In this document: positions 20,695-29,409 of the stretch, one piece after another
Numbering within the stretch: the first letter of the stretch is position 1
Layout of the letters: the number at the start of each line of letters is the position of its first letter
Assembly: GCF_001039355.2 (NCBI RefSeq)
Contig: NW_019773760.1
Coordinates: 17,736-47,144, forward strand
Source: Lingula anatina
Lineage: Eukaryota; Brachiopoda; Lingulata; Lingulida; Lingulidae
Direction: 5' to 3'
DNA: 29,409 nt
The notes under the pieces: generated by a model
What the model saw: the letters and a program-made list of their open reading frames with translations, nothing else
The model's database searches: none
Told to the model about the DNA's origin: nothing
Program-made: the position numbers and the translations under genes

Positions 20695-21755
20695 AGTTTT
20701 CTGTTATGATTTTCAGCCCAAAGCACACCTTAGCTCTTAGATCCTGCTGCACTCGGCTCCACTTCAACACCTACCTATATGGCCTCAACTAACACACCGT
20801 GTGTCGAAACACAATGCAAACAGTTTCAAAACACAAAAGACATTTTTTTTCAGAAATATGCATAAATATATGGCCTGGTAGTATATAATAAAAGGCTTGT
20901 TTTATTTTGTGTTAGTTTCTTTGTGTTGATCAAAGAAATTTTTAAAGAGTATGTACTTGTCACAGCCAGTGCAGTGCAAACCATCAAATGTGCTCTGTGT
21001 TCATTGTTGTGGTTCTGACCAAAGTAGCGTATAAAGAAAACTCTTATTACCTCATGTTTAACAGAATGCATAGGGAATACAGTGACAAAGAAATGGCTCG
21101 TCTTGATAAAGAGTGTAAAAATATTAGACATTCACGCTGATTGAAAGTGCTTCAGTTCTGTTTACTTTAGTGTGAACAATGTAAGTATAAATAGGGATAT
21201 TTGTACGGAAATTTAATACAGAACTCCACTTGGGCAGCAGCACCTCATTTAATATTTAGAAAAGAAAAATGGCAATGCATTACATAATTTAACAAGTTTA
21301 CTATTAATAGCAAAGTCGCAGAATAAGAGCATACTCCTAAGAGCACCTTTCAATAAGCCAAAGCATGAAGGAGTTTTAACTTAAAAGTTTCCTGTCACTG
21401 TACTTAACGGGTTCCCCTCTTTAATGGAAACACTTTACTTACAGCTTGTTCAATTATTTTTTGGAAACATTTTAAACAAATTTTTTCTTTTATTTTCAAT
21501 TTGAGATGTGTATCACATGTAAGTATTGCGTCCTGGTCTAGAGTTTACAAAGGACTTCTCGTTCAATTTATTTGTGAATTACCAAATGAACTTGAAATAG
21601 TTTTTAAAAATTGCAACATTTTCCACCTCCAATTCCACACACTCCTGGCATAAAATGGTATTCCTTAATTTACCAAACACACAATGACAAAGTATTTGTA
21701 CGGTAACAAAGCTTTAAATATTAAACCTTGCTTAAGGAGACCTCTGACCTGAGAT
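20695..21755. other. Upstream region of SLC13 gene
   Basis: It should contain the SLC13 promoter and 5' UTR. No TATA box or other distinctive element could be assigned, and no other gene was seen. Confidence 0.4.
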
Positions 21756-21758
21756 TTA

Positions 21759-23111
21759 GGCCCGTATTCAAGAATCTCCCTTTAGCGTTAAGGGAGACTT
21801 AAAGTCGACCTTATACGAAATTTGTATTCCAAGACCTTTCTTTATCTCACTTGAAAGGAATCACTTAACAATCATTCTTAGCAAAGGAATCGGTCATTTC
21901 TAGAATCTGCCTTTGCTGAAAGATTTCCTTTATTTTCGGCTGAGGATTCCTTAAAATGTAAGGTTGGTCTGGAGTAACTTTTAGTCTTCCTTAAGCAGCC
22001 AGCGTGTACATTTCTTTTTCGAAAATCAGCTCCATGGAGGACTAAGTAAACCAACATGCCTACCTAAATTCAAAATCATTAAATTCAACTAGAAAAGCAC
22101 TACGAGAGCAAAGTCTCCACCCAATTTTTATTCTATAATGATTTTTTTTTTTATTATTTTTGATTATTGATTGGTTATTGATCCGGATCACCACCAAAAA
22201 CTTATCATCTGTTCCTTGGCCCACTTGTGACAGTTCTTGAAAATTTCATCACAATTGAGCACATAACTTTTTGAGTTATTTTTGATTATTGATTGATTAT
22301 TGATCTTGATCACCACCAAAAACTAACCACTTCTAAGTTAACCCATTTCTGACCTACCCTGTAAACTTCATAAAAATCGGTCCATAACTTTTTACGTTTT
22401 TTTTTATTAATGATAATTGATTGATTATTGATCTGGATCACCACCAAAAACTAATCACTTCTAAAATAACCCATTTCTGACCTACCCTGAAAATTTCATC
22501 AAAATCGGCTCGTAACTTTTTGAGTTATGTTGATGACAAACAAACAAACAAACAGACAGACAGATAGACAAACAAACAGGGATGAAAACAACCTCCTTGG
22601 CGGAAGTAATACATTAGATCGAGGATAGGCTTTTCTCTGTTGACTAGTTGCATCAGTAGCTGCTTTTTCGATATCAGAAAAGGGTCTATGACTTTGGTTT
22701 TATCATCCTCCAAACCATTCTTTTCTCTACTTGCCATTATTGACTGAATTTGGTTTATTCACTGAATTTGGCTTAGATCAAAACATCCACATGCAGTGAT
22801 AATGTCCATATGCGCTGTTGCATGACTGAAATTGATCAGTTGACCCCAATAATACAACATCAATGAGGTGTTTTTAACGAGGAGGGTGTCACAAAGGCCT
22901 GCTCTAACCAATGAGGAGCTCCTTTATGTCAGTGTCCCTTACCTAAAGGCTGACTTTTGTCAAAGTAATTCCTTATCAAAGGAGAGGCTATAGTGTGGTC
23001 TTAGAATACCATTCCGTTAGGCCTTCCTTTACCAAGGAACACCTCATCAAAGGAAGCCTTTATAAAAGTTGACCTTAGGCCTATTTTAAGGAACATCTTG
23101 GAATACGGGCC
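21759..23111. mobile_element. Harbinger-like element (TTA target sites), 1.35 kb
   Basis: Inverted ends GGCCCGTATTC-AAGA (from 21759) and, reverse complemented, GGCCCGTATTCCAAGA (to 23111) are flanked directly by TTA at 21756-21758 and 23112-23114. Three-base TTA/TAA target duplication is typical of PIF/Harbinger transposons. Subterminal regions on both sides are rich in CCTTTA/AAGGAA words. No transposase is present. A short open frame on the minus strand (22737 downward) is cut by the nested element at about 22608. It is non-autonomous as it stands. Confidence 0.7.
22087..22608. mobile_element. Nested non-autonomous element with three internal repeats
   Basis: The left end AACTAGAAAAGCAC, then AGTCTCCACCC, and the right end AACCTCCTTGGCGGAAGT are related inverted ends. 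Inside are three tandem units (22162-22535) with GATCACCACCAAAAACT at 22186, 22308 and 22436 (periods 122 and 128), then a (CAAA)/(CAGA) run at 22537-22578. It lies inside the 21759-23111 element and is therefore younger. Related pieces lie at 3227, 4010 and 6464. Confidence 0.75.
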
Positions 23112-23324
23112 TTAGTCTGTAATAGTTCACTTTGAGAGAAGGACAGCTTTATAGTCTGGCTATTACATAAGAGTCACCGTATCCAAGGAGTTCTCTTTAC
23201 ATCTTGTCTGGACAGAGCCTTCAGGCTTGACATGGTGAAATAACAAACATAAAAGCAGGACGCCACCTAGTGGAGAACTAGCAGACCTGGGGAAACCCCC
23301 TGTACAAATGGTCTTACTCGCAAA

Positions 23325-23367
23325 GCCAGAGGACCTGTAAGTATTTTGATATCGCAGGTCCTCCGGC
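23325..23367. repeat. Hairpin with 13-bp arms
   Basis: GCCAGAGGACCTG (23325-23337) and CAGGTCCTCCGGC (23355-23367) pair with one mismatch across a 17-base loop. No T-run or function is seen. Confidence 0.5.
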
Positions 23368-23475
23368 CTGCCAAGCTTTATGGGGAAAATACAATAAAAA
23401 TGTAATAGTGCAAATGTAAAAATAAGTTTTTCTGAAATTAAATAACCACATGAAGGGCCCATTCCCACAGATATT

Positions 23476-23646
23476 TGGATCGATCTATCTCCCTGGGAAG
23501 TCTCACTAAATTGCTGTCAACTTAACCAGGTTATATGTCTGTCACGCCTAGTAAAGCTGTTAAGGGTAATTATCTTTACCCCTTAGCTGATCCGGTTAGG
23601 CGTGACACATTTAAGCAGGTTAAGTTGATAGAGTTAGACCGATCCA
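23476..23646. mobile_element. Foldback (palindromic) MITE
   Basis: Both arms, read inward, contain TGGATCGRTCTA, TCAACTTAACC, GTCACGCCTA and an AGCT-TTAAGGG-type stretch. They meet at AAGGGTAATTATCTTTACCCCTT near 23562-23584. The left arm has about 20 extra bases. The short plus-strand open frame through it (23535-23720) is not a gene. Confidence 0.75.
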
Positions 23647-23682
23647 GATGGATCAATATAGGCATGGGAACCCAGTCTTATA

Positions 23683-23845
23683 TGCTATTTTTGTTGCATA
23701 AAAAATTAAAGAAAACTTAAAAAATAATGATCCAATTTAGGTTTTCATTAGGGAGACCCAGGCATATTTTTGTTGCATAAAAAATTTTTAAAAACTTGAG
23801 AAATAATGATCCAATTTAGGTTTTCATTAGGGAGACACAGGCATT
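23683..23845 (+). repeat. Two tandem copies of a 79-bp unit
   Basis: TTTTTGTTGCATAAAAAATT, then AATAATGATCCAATTTAGG and TTTTCATTAGGGAGAC, occurs from 23689 and again 79 bases later, nearly unchanged. Confidence 0.9.
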
Positions 23846-23849
23846 ATTT

Positions 23850-24525
23850 ATAGCCAGGCAGTGACTTGAGGGGAGGGGGGGTTAACTTATTTGTCATATA
23901 TTAGTGCACTGCCCTATTGCCGACATCAATAGAGGTCACTAGCATCTCTGACAAAATGGATTCTTTGCTCTCTTTTGACAGCATCCCAAAAATGTTACAT
24001 TCATGAGCACATGGACCAGCATCACCAGTGCTTTAGCCCCATAATTTGACTAAAATTTTAGACCAAGATTTGATCTACTTCAGTTGAGAAGGCCAAGAAG
24101 TCCACATAAATTTATCAAATTAGTCTGATACCTTGACCACATCTTCACTGTCATAAACCAAAGGTAAATTTTTCAACTAATTGAACTATTAGATTGATGT
24201 TCCTTAAGTTAAAACAATAGTCAGGGTAGAGCTCTGTTGTGAAGCCAGGCCATTGGTCTTTGTGAAGAGCCAAGAAGGATCAGACTGCATAATTAAAACA
24301 TCTTAACAATGAGGTTTGGAAATGAACACGAGAGGAGATGTGAAATATGTACTAAATCAAAGTAACTGTATCAATTACCAAGGCTGATGCTTCTTGACCC
24401 TTCGTCGATGTGAACTCAGTTTTTGTTCCTTTTTTTTTTTTTTGTTAAATATTGAGAGATTTCCAATACATGCTACTTGGTACTAAAGAAACCAAGAAAA
24501 GACTGCAAAAATCATTATTTACATA
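23850..24525. other. Downstream flank of RPL26, nothing recognised
   Basis: Non-coding, with a T-run at 24430-24442. Confidence 0.5.
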
Positions 24526-24531
24526 TTTATT
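24526..24531 (-). terminator. RPL26 polyadenylation signal
   Basis: AATAAA on the minus strand, 49 bases after the stop codon of RPL26 (24580): a normal short 3' UTR for a ribosomal protein mRNA. Confidence 0.75.
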
Positions 24532-24579
24532 TTCTTTTTTCATGATTTTTCAAAGAGTTCAAAAGTTATGACCAATATT

Positions 24580-24702
24580 TTAAGAAGTCTCAGCAATGGA
24601 TTCCTCTGTGTGCTTGCCCTTGTCAGCCACCTGCCTGGACCTGGCCTTGCGCTCCAGAATTCTCTTCCTGTCCTTGTCCAGCTTCAGTTTCACAATCACC
24701 AC
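24580..24702 (-). CDS. RPL26: Ribosomal protein L26 (uL24), exon 4 (terminal)
   Basis: Last exon: 40 codons plus TAA, acceptor TTACAG|GTGGTG in phase 0. It encodes [20 protein letters not shown] followed by [20 protein letters not shown], the lysine-rich C-terminus of eukaryotic L26. Exons 2-4 together give 143 residues (human L26 has 145). The left half of the duplication around 25252 begins inside this exon (24643). Confidence 0.95.
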   Translation of the reverse strand: MVIVKLKLDKDRKRILERKARSRQVADKGKHTEESIAETS

Positions 24703-25251
24703 CTGTAACCAAAGATGGTCCCAGCCATTAGAAATGTGAATAGAAATATGAAAAGTGTTTTAATAAGTTCACTATACACAGCCTTATATTACAACTGTCC
24801 AATAAAATTTACTTCAATTTTAGCCAGAATAGTAAAACAGAGTTTGTGCCTAGCAAATATTTGGCAAAGTAAAAATGTTTTACAGTCCATTTCACTGGGT
24901 GGCAAATAAACAAACCGGGTAGATAAAATGTCCTGAATTCTAAACACATTTATTATTCACAAAAATTTAATTAAATTTCACTTTAGGTCTAGCATTTTGC
25001 TGTTGAATGTCATGTGACCATTAAAATGAGATTTAGTCATAACTTTCACGTGCATGGACAAAATTAGTGCTAAAATATCAAGTGAAATTTGTTGAATTAC
25101 ATTAGATAATTTATGAATAATTTAAGTCCTTCTCCCATCCCTGAACCACCAGACATCTTCATAATTGTAAACTATGTTTTTTTAGGACAGCACCTAACCT
25201 TAGATGGGTGAATGCCGACGTGGACAGTTGCACCATTGGCCTTCTCTCTCT
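24643..25251. repeat. Left copy of 610-bp duplication in RPL26
   Basis: It is identical to 25254-25864 at every position I compared except two single-base differences in A runs (609 against 611 bases). It covers most of exon 4, all of intron 3 and the last part of exon 3, and ends at the N at 25252. The exon 3 piece (25201-25251) has no acceptor. Confidence 0.95.
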
Positions 25252-25253
25252 NA

Positions 25254-25864
25254 GGCCTTGCGCTCCAGAATTCTCTTCCTGTCCTTGTCCAGCTTCAGTT
25301 TCACAATCACCACCTGTAACCAAAGATGGTCCCAGCCATTAGAAATGTGAATAGAAATATGAAAAGTGTTTTAATAAGTTCACTATACACAGCCTTATAT
25401 TACAACTGTCCAATAAAAATTTACTTCAATTTTAGCCAGAATAGTAAAAACAGAGTTTGTGCCTAGCAAATATTTGGCAAAGTAAAAATGTTTTACAGTC
25501 CATTTCACTGGGTGGCAAATAAACAAACCGGGTAGATAAAATGTCCTGAATTCTAAACACATTTATTATTCACAAAAATTTAATTAAATTTCACTTTAGG
25601 TCTAGCATTTTGCTGTTGAATGTCATGTGACCATTAAAATGAGATTTAGTCATAACTTTCACGTGCATGGACAAAATTAGTGCTAAAATATCAAGTGAAA
25701 TTTGTTGAATTACATTAGATAATTTATGAATAATTTAAGTCCTTCTCCCATCCCTGAACCACCAGACATCTTCATAATTGTAAACTATGTTTTTTTAGGA
25801 CAGCACCTAACCTTAGATGGGTGAATGCCGACGTGGACAGTTGCACCATTGGCCTTCTCTCTCT
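25254..25864. repeat. Right copy of 610-bp duplication in RPL26
   Basis: Counterpart of 24643-25251. It contains an exon 4 start (25313 downward) that is cut before the stop codon by the N at 25252, then intron 3 and the end of the complete exon 3. A single N at the junction and homopolymer-only differences point to two unmerged overlapping contigs more than to a real tandem duplication. Confidence 0.9.
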
Positions 25865-25952
25865 GAATCCTCTCAATGTAGATGACAAATTTCTTACGGT
25901 AACACTGGACAACTTTGCCCACTTGCTGCCCCTTGTAATGTCCCCTTACAAC
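25812..25952 (-). CDS. RPL26: Ribosomal protein L26 (uL24), exon 3
   Basis: 141 bases, 47 codons, phase 0 on both sides; acceptor TTTCTTCCAG|GTTGTA and donor ATCTAAG|GTTAGG. It encodes [20 protein letters not shown] and then [20 protein letters not shown]…HPSK, the KOW-containing core of uL24, which sits near the exit of the ribosomal tunnel on the large subunit. Conservation is very high and intact, so the gene is functional apart from the assembly duplication next to it. Confidence 0.97.
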
Positions 25953-25959
25953 CTGGAAG

Positions 25960-26605
25960 AAATAATGAGAAAATCAATAAACTTAAATTTAAAATAGGAG
26001 CACAATTCTTGGAAGACTGTATACCAGGATGTTATAATTGTAGTCTGTACCCTTTAATAATTATGTAGAGGATGTATTACGGACATCTCGCTGTGTACAG
26101 ATTTCTCTTTCAGAACTTATCATGGAGCAGTTGGGCCCCTGGGCCCATGGTATGTCGGTACGCATTTCACAATCTGTTACGCTCCGCTCTTTTACTCCTT
26201 TTCATAAAATTGTTAGGGTGACTCCCGTTAACGCCCAACATAAATACATAATTATTAAACATAGCAAATAATATTACTTTTAAAATATATTGAATTTATA
26301 AATTTTGCATGTGTATTACAGTCTGTGTTGCTTCTGGAATGGCATTTTCTTGAATGAATTATGCCAAATAACAGGTTGGTCCCTATGCAAGAATCCTTCC
26401 CCTATTGCTCTAGTCTGATAGTCCACGCAATAAATAATAAGTGGAATAATAAGACATGAAGCAAGTTACCCTGCTGTCTTCATTGGAAGTTATATAACTA
26501 GACAGCTATTCTGATGTATGATGACACAAGGAATGGAAATTCAAGGTTCACTGCCTTTTATCGTGTTGTGACAGATTGCGCAGGGTAAGGAAATAACCAA
26601 TATAC
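25960..26605. other. RPL26 intron 2, left part
   Basis: No exon or convincing snoRNA seen; includes a GGGCCCCTGGGCCC stretch at 26135-26148. Confidence 0.5.
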
Positions 26606-26610
26606 AAAAT

Positions 26611-26959
26611 CAGACATGCTGAAAACTTTTCAGAAGGGCTGGACATTTAGACCGGCAGTAGTAAAAAAATTTGCCGGATTGTATGGATTTTTGCCAGACC
26701 AAAAATCACCCTTTTTTGTTTGAGACGGATACTACGATTAGGTAGCTTACTTTGTTTGTCAATGTGATCAGTTAGAAATGGAAGGGGAAAACGATTTGGG
26801 TTTTATATTAGTGAAGTATGTCTAATGATGACTGTAAATTCAAAATGTCAGCTCTTAAAACTCTTCTCGGTCCCTTGGACTGACCACCTCCAATTTTTTA
26901 CCTGTCCAGACAAATTTTGTCCGTCATGACCGATCGGACAGACAGTTTCAGCATGTCTG
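26611..26959. mobile_element. 349-bp inverted-end element (MITE-like) in RPL26 intron 2
   Basis: CAGACATGCTGAAAACT at 26611 is mirrored by AGTTTCAGCATGTCTG ending at 26959. Inward of both ends lie GGACA and AAATTTGYC words in corresponding positions. No target duplication could be fixed and there is no coding sequence. Confidence 0.6.
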
Positions 26960-26964
26960 CTAAA

Positions 26965-27915
26965 TTGTCTGCAGACAGCAAATACAAAGAGCTAGTGTTC
27001 AGTTTTTAACACTTGATGTGACATGATATCAACATCCACAGATAGAATTGCAAAGTAATCTTAACTAACACACTACTTCCAAGTTTTAAACTCATCACAT
27101 TCTATCCCTTTTAACAAAGAAAAAATGGTACATAGCAGTTTCACATCATAAAAATATATGGCATTATTTAACATTTCTGGTTTTTGCCTTTCTTTGAAAT
27201 ATCAGATAATGATTAAAGTACAGACATTAGCATTTTCCTTTTTTAAGGTTAGGTATACTACCTGCATTTGAAAATGTCCTAAAGTCATATGTTCTATGTT
27301 GACATATCTTGCACACCTTCTTATCTTTCACAAGTCAGACCTTAAAAACCATTAAACCCCTCAAATAAAAAGTACCTGATGTAAATATTTTCTTCTAACA
27401 TGTTCAGGAAGTCAAATCATTTAATTAGAAATTAATATAAAATATCAAATCCCAGTGAATTCATAGGTTGAGCAAAATTTGAGAGTTGGGTGAAAATTGC
27501 TCTTTTTTTCAAGGATAATTCTGATTTGGCAGAGCTTCTTTTAACCTAATGAATTATTTTAAAATTGGTAATTTTTCAAAACTTTTGTGACTGGGCAATT
27601 TTTACTGTGAACTGGCCATTTGTTGCAGAAACACAGCTCATCACTCAGATGGTGATGACAAAAGCAGACAATACACAAGGCAATCCATACAATATACTTC
27701 AATACAGACAGAATGCAATGGTCCTCAACCTTTCCAAATAAAGTCACAGGGAGTGACACATAAGTTTAATTCAACGCATGATATTTATTTATTGGGTATT
27801 TTAATATATTCAGTCTATTTTACTTAAGGCAAAATAACTTCACTAGAAACAAGCAACTGACTCCATCTTGCACTTCGTTCTCAGACAGAGAGATGTCGTC
27901 AATGAAGTTATATTT
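26965..27915. other. RPL26 intron 2, right part
   Basis: AT-rich, no feature that I can support. Confidence 0.5.
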
Positions 27916-27920
27916 CTTAC

Positions 27921-28096
27921 CGTAACTTCGTCGTCTTTTCTGATGGGGATGCTTCTCACGTTGTACTTCTGCCTCAATTCTTTAGACAAGGGGGCACTCA
28001 TGATCTTCCTACGGATATGAGACGGTGCATTGAAGTGCCTCTTGCGGTTCTTCCTCCGCGAGGAGGTGACCATCTTATTGAACTTCATTTTGTGAG
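27921..28096 (-). CDS. RPL26: Ribosomal protein L26 (uL24), exon 2 (start codon)
   Basis: The exon starts after AATATTTCAG at 28096 with 8 untranslated bases, then ATG at 28088. 56 codons end at DDEVT with donor ACG|GTAAGA. It encodes [20 protein letters not shown] and then the block up to [11 protein letters not shown], nearly identical to all animal L26 N-termini. The protein is a core component of the 60S subunit. The longer open frame starting at 28121 runs into intron 1 and is not used. Confidence 0.97.
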
Positions 28097-28349
28097 CTGA
28101 AATATTATGATAAGGAATCAAGGATATTTAAGAACCATCTACAATATAAGGTTTGCGTGAGAGGCAATGTAAAGAAGCCGGGGACTAAGGCAACATATCT
28201 CTGTAACAGGAGTTAGGTCTGCAGTGAAATTTCATCAGATATATAGCTTTATTAATTCTGATTAAAATAAGTTCTGAAAATGTGGCAGATGTCTTTCCAT
28301 TCGGCAAGATTTCAATCGATGCATGTCCTATACATATGAATTTGCCTAC

Positions 28350-28374
28350 CTCCAAGATGGCTACACAGGAAAAG
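28350..28374 (-). other. RPL26: RPL26 exon 1, non-coding, TOP start
   Basis: On the minus strand the sequence CCTTTTCCTGTGTAGCCATC runs to TTGGAG|GTAGGC. This is a 5' terminal oligopyrimidine tract at the expected transcription start (28374 or 28375), then a short leader and a good donor. Intron 1 is 253 bases. TOP tracts place ribosomal protein mRNAs under mTOR/LARP1 translational control. The leader includes a YY1-type GCCATCTTGG (28361-28352). Confidence 0.8.
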
Positions 28375-28386
28375 GCAGACCACAGG

Positions 28387-28398
28387 GCATTGTGGGAA
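28387..28398 (-). promoter_or_regulatory. ZNF143/Staf-like site in the RPL26 promoter
   Basis: Minus-strand TTCCCACAATGC differs at one base from the Staf/ZNF143 core TTCCCAGAATGC and lies about 12 bases upstream of the TOP start. No TATA box is in the right place. Binding by a ZNF143 homologue is inferred. Confidence 0.45.
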
Positions 28399-28404
28399 TT
28401 TTTC

Positions 28405-28855
28405 ATCTAAACGACCTTGACAGAAACATCAACAAGGTTACGGTATTCTACACATGGCAGAATGTTTACTTCGCTTGTAAGTGTTTTTTTCCCTTGTCTG
28501 ATAAGAAGTTAACCTGAGCAAAATTAAGGTGTTTTTCCTAACACAACAACTTTGTTCCTAGCATTTTGAACATATAGTTTATAACTGCTTGACATAAAGG
28601 GGAGAAAATAAAGATAAAGTCAAAGGCCTCGGTCCACACAGTCACAGTGTAATGAGACACTTATGTAATGACATCTTTTTGTAACGCGCAAAATGCAATC
28701 CGCAATTCCATGGTTCGTGTCAGATTTACGTAAAATAGCTCCAAGAAACCCCAAGGACACATAATGACCAGTTTAACTGTTTATTTGATGGCGCTTGCTA
28801 TCTACATATGATCTACATCTCAACTTCCAAACCATCTCGTTTGGCTTGCGGCCGA
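28405..28855. other. Upstream flank of RPL26, nothing recognised
   Basis: Non-coding; no second gene in a bidirectional arrangement could be supported. Confidence 0.5.
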
Positions 28856-28860
28856 CCCCC

Positions 28861-28920
28861 TCAATCGGCAATCCTCATCTGACTCTGCAACCTCCATAGA
28901 CATCCGTGTAGTTCCGAGTG
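28861..28920 (+). repeat. Direct repeat, left copy
   Basis: TCAATCGGCAATCCTC, CTGCAACCTCCAT and ACATCCGTGTAGTTCCGAGTG recur at 29321-29409 in the same order; the second copy has about 29 extra bases inside. Confidence 0.8.
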
Positions 28921-29002
28921 CGTCCTCCTAGCTCTCCGAAACGGTCTCCCTTAATCTCCTCTCATCGAAATCCCCAATATTACTTCTGAGCGTCTTATAT
29001 AC

Positions 29003-29197
29003 TTGCGATTCAATGCTTCCAAATGTTACATTCTTCGTGTTTGCCAGAAATCTTCATTCTTTTACCAACTGGATAACACGGTACTCAAAAATGTCCAGAC
29101 TAATCCATACTTAGGAGTCATGCTTTCTTCTGACCTGAAATGCCTTATGGCCACCCTGAGCTTCAGAGCTAACTTGACACTAACCTTTTCACTGTAG
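29003..29197 (+). pseudogene. LINE reverse transcriptase fragment, C-terminal part
   Basis: RFNASKCYILRV, then SFFYQLDNTVL, NPYLGVMLSSDLK and RANLTLTF are the conserved run found just after the catalytic palm of many non-LTR reverse transcriptases (FN--KC-xLR, then Y-YLGV-LS-DLKW, then KAN-TLGFL). The invariant W after DLK is C here and the frame stops soon after. The YADD catalytic region is not upstream. It is a dead 65-codon piece from a CR1/L2/Jockey-type LINE; the clade is uncertain. Confidence 0.75.
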
Positions 29198-29280
29198 CCT
29201 ATCTCCATCGTGTCAAGTAACCTCTGACGAAAATAGTTTGACCTAGTTTATATAAGCCAATCGAATCCATGTTTCAAAAT

Positions 29281-29303
29281 TTTTCACCAAAGTTTGGTGA
29301 AAA
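29281..29303. repeat. Perfect 23-base palindrome
   Basis: TTTTCACCAAA and TTTGGTGAAAA are perfect inverted arms around a single G at 29292, just before the right direct repeat. Confidence 0.85.
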
Positions 29304-29320
29304 CGCTGATTGGTTGATCG

Positions 29321-29409
29321 TCAATCGGCAATCCTCGGCTGATTCCGCAAGCTCCATACTAACAACATAGTTATTGTCGAGTGCTGAGACATCCGAGTAG
29401 TTCCGAGTG
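29321..29409 (+). repeat. Direct repeat, right copy
   Basis: Counterpart of 28861-28920, ending with the same TAGTTCCGAGTG at the very end of the window. The pair brackets the LINE fragment. Confidence 0.8.

Noticed and set aside
23163-23468. 101-codon minus-strand open frame
   Set aside because: No ATG in good context, no homology, and it runs through a hairpin and repeat cluster.
26820-26885. Box C (ATGATGA) and box D (CTGA) like pair in RPL26 intron 2
   Set aside because: It is on the strand opposite to the host gene and has no terminal stem. Minus-strand pairs near 27080 also lack a stem. No snoRNA is supported.

Overview
The window is nuclear DNA of a metazoan, most likely a marine invertebrate (a lophotrochozoan or an invertebrate deuterostome; the sequence does not decide). 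The evidence is spliced genes with GT-AG introns, AT-rich introns, an animal ribosomal protein gene with a TOP-type start, many short inverted-repeat transposon relics, and a degraded tRNA-like sequence. Most long open frames are chance. Only four genes are well supported.

From left to right: (1) 1-2.8 kb is mostly non-coding, with two CArG boxes, a tRNA-like sequence, a CRE hairpin and an NRF1-type site. (2) 2.84-7.41 kb, plus strand: a three-exon gene for a 197-residue protein of unknown family. All three exons join in phase 0. Its 3.5 kb first intron holds a dead Tc1/mariner-type transposase and pieces of a dispersed repeat, one of which ends about 30 bases before the exon 2 acceptor. (3) 7.4-13 kb: non-coding, including diverged copies of the 3' end of that gene at 10.6-12.8 kb. 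(4) 14.0-15.15 kb, minus strand: a large exon for an acidic, internally repetitive protein, with a partial second copy of the repeat beside an N at 13.7-13.85 kb.

(5) 15.79-20.68 kb, minus strand: the first three coding exons of an SLC13-family sodium/dicarboxylate (or citrate/sulfate) cotransporter. The remaining exons were not found to the left, where the acidic-protein gene and the unknown gene lie instead. (6) 21.76-23.11 kb: a 1.35 kb element with TTA target duplications and inverted ends, Harbinger-like, carrying a nested second element. It is followed by a foldback element and a short tandem repeat. (7) 24.5-28.4 kb, minus strand: a complete ribosomal protein L26 (uL24) gene with a 25-base non-coding TOP exon. 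Its exon 3-intron 3-exon 4 part is present twice around a single N, which looks like a failed contig merge. (8) The right edge holds a LINE reverse transcriptase C-terminal fragment between direct repeats.

The genes show no functional link to each other. No CRISPR, operon or bacterial feature is present. The most interesting items are the unknown gene and its decayed copies, the truncated SLC13 locus, and the nested transposon families.
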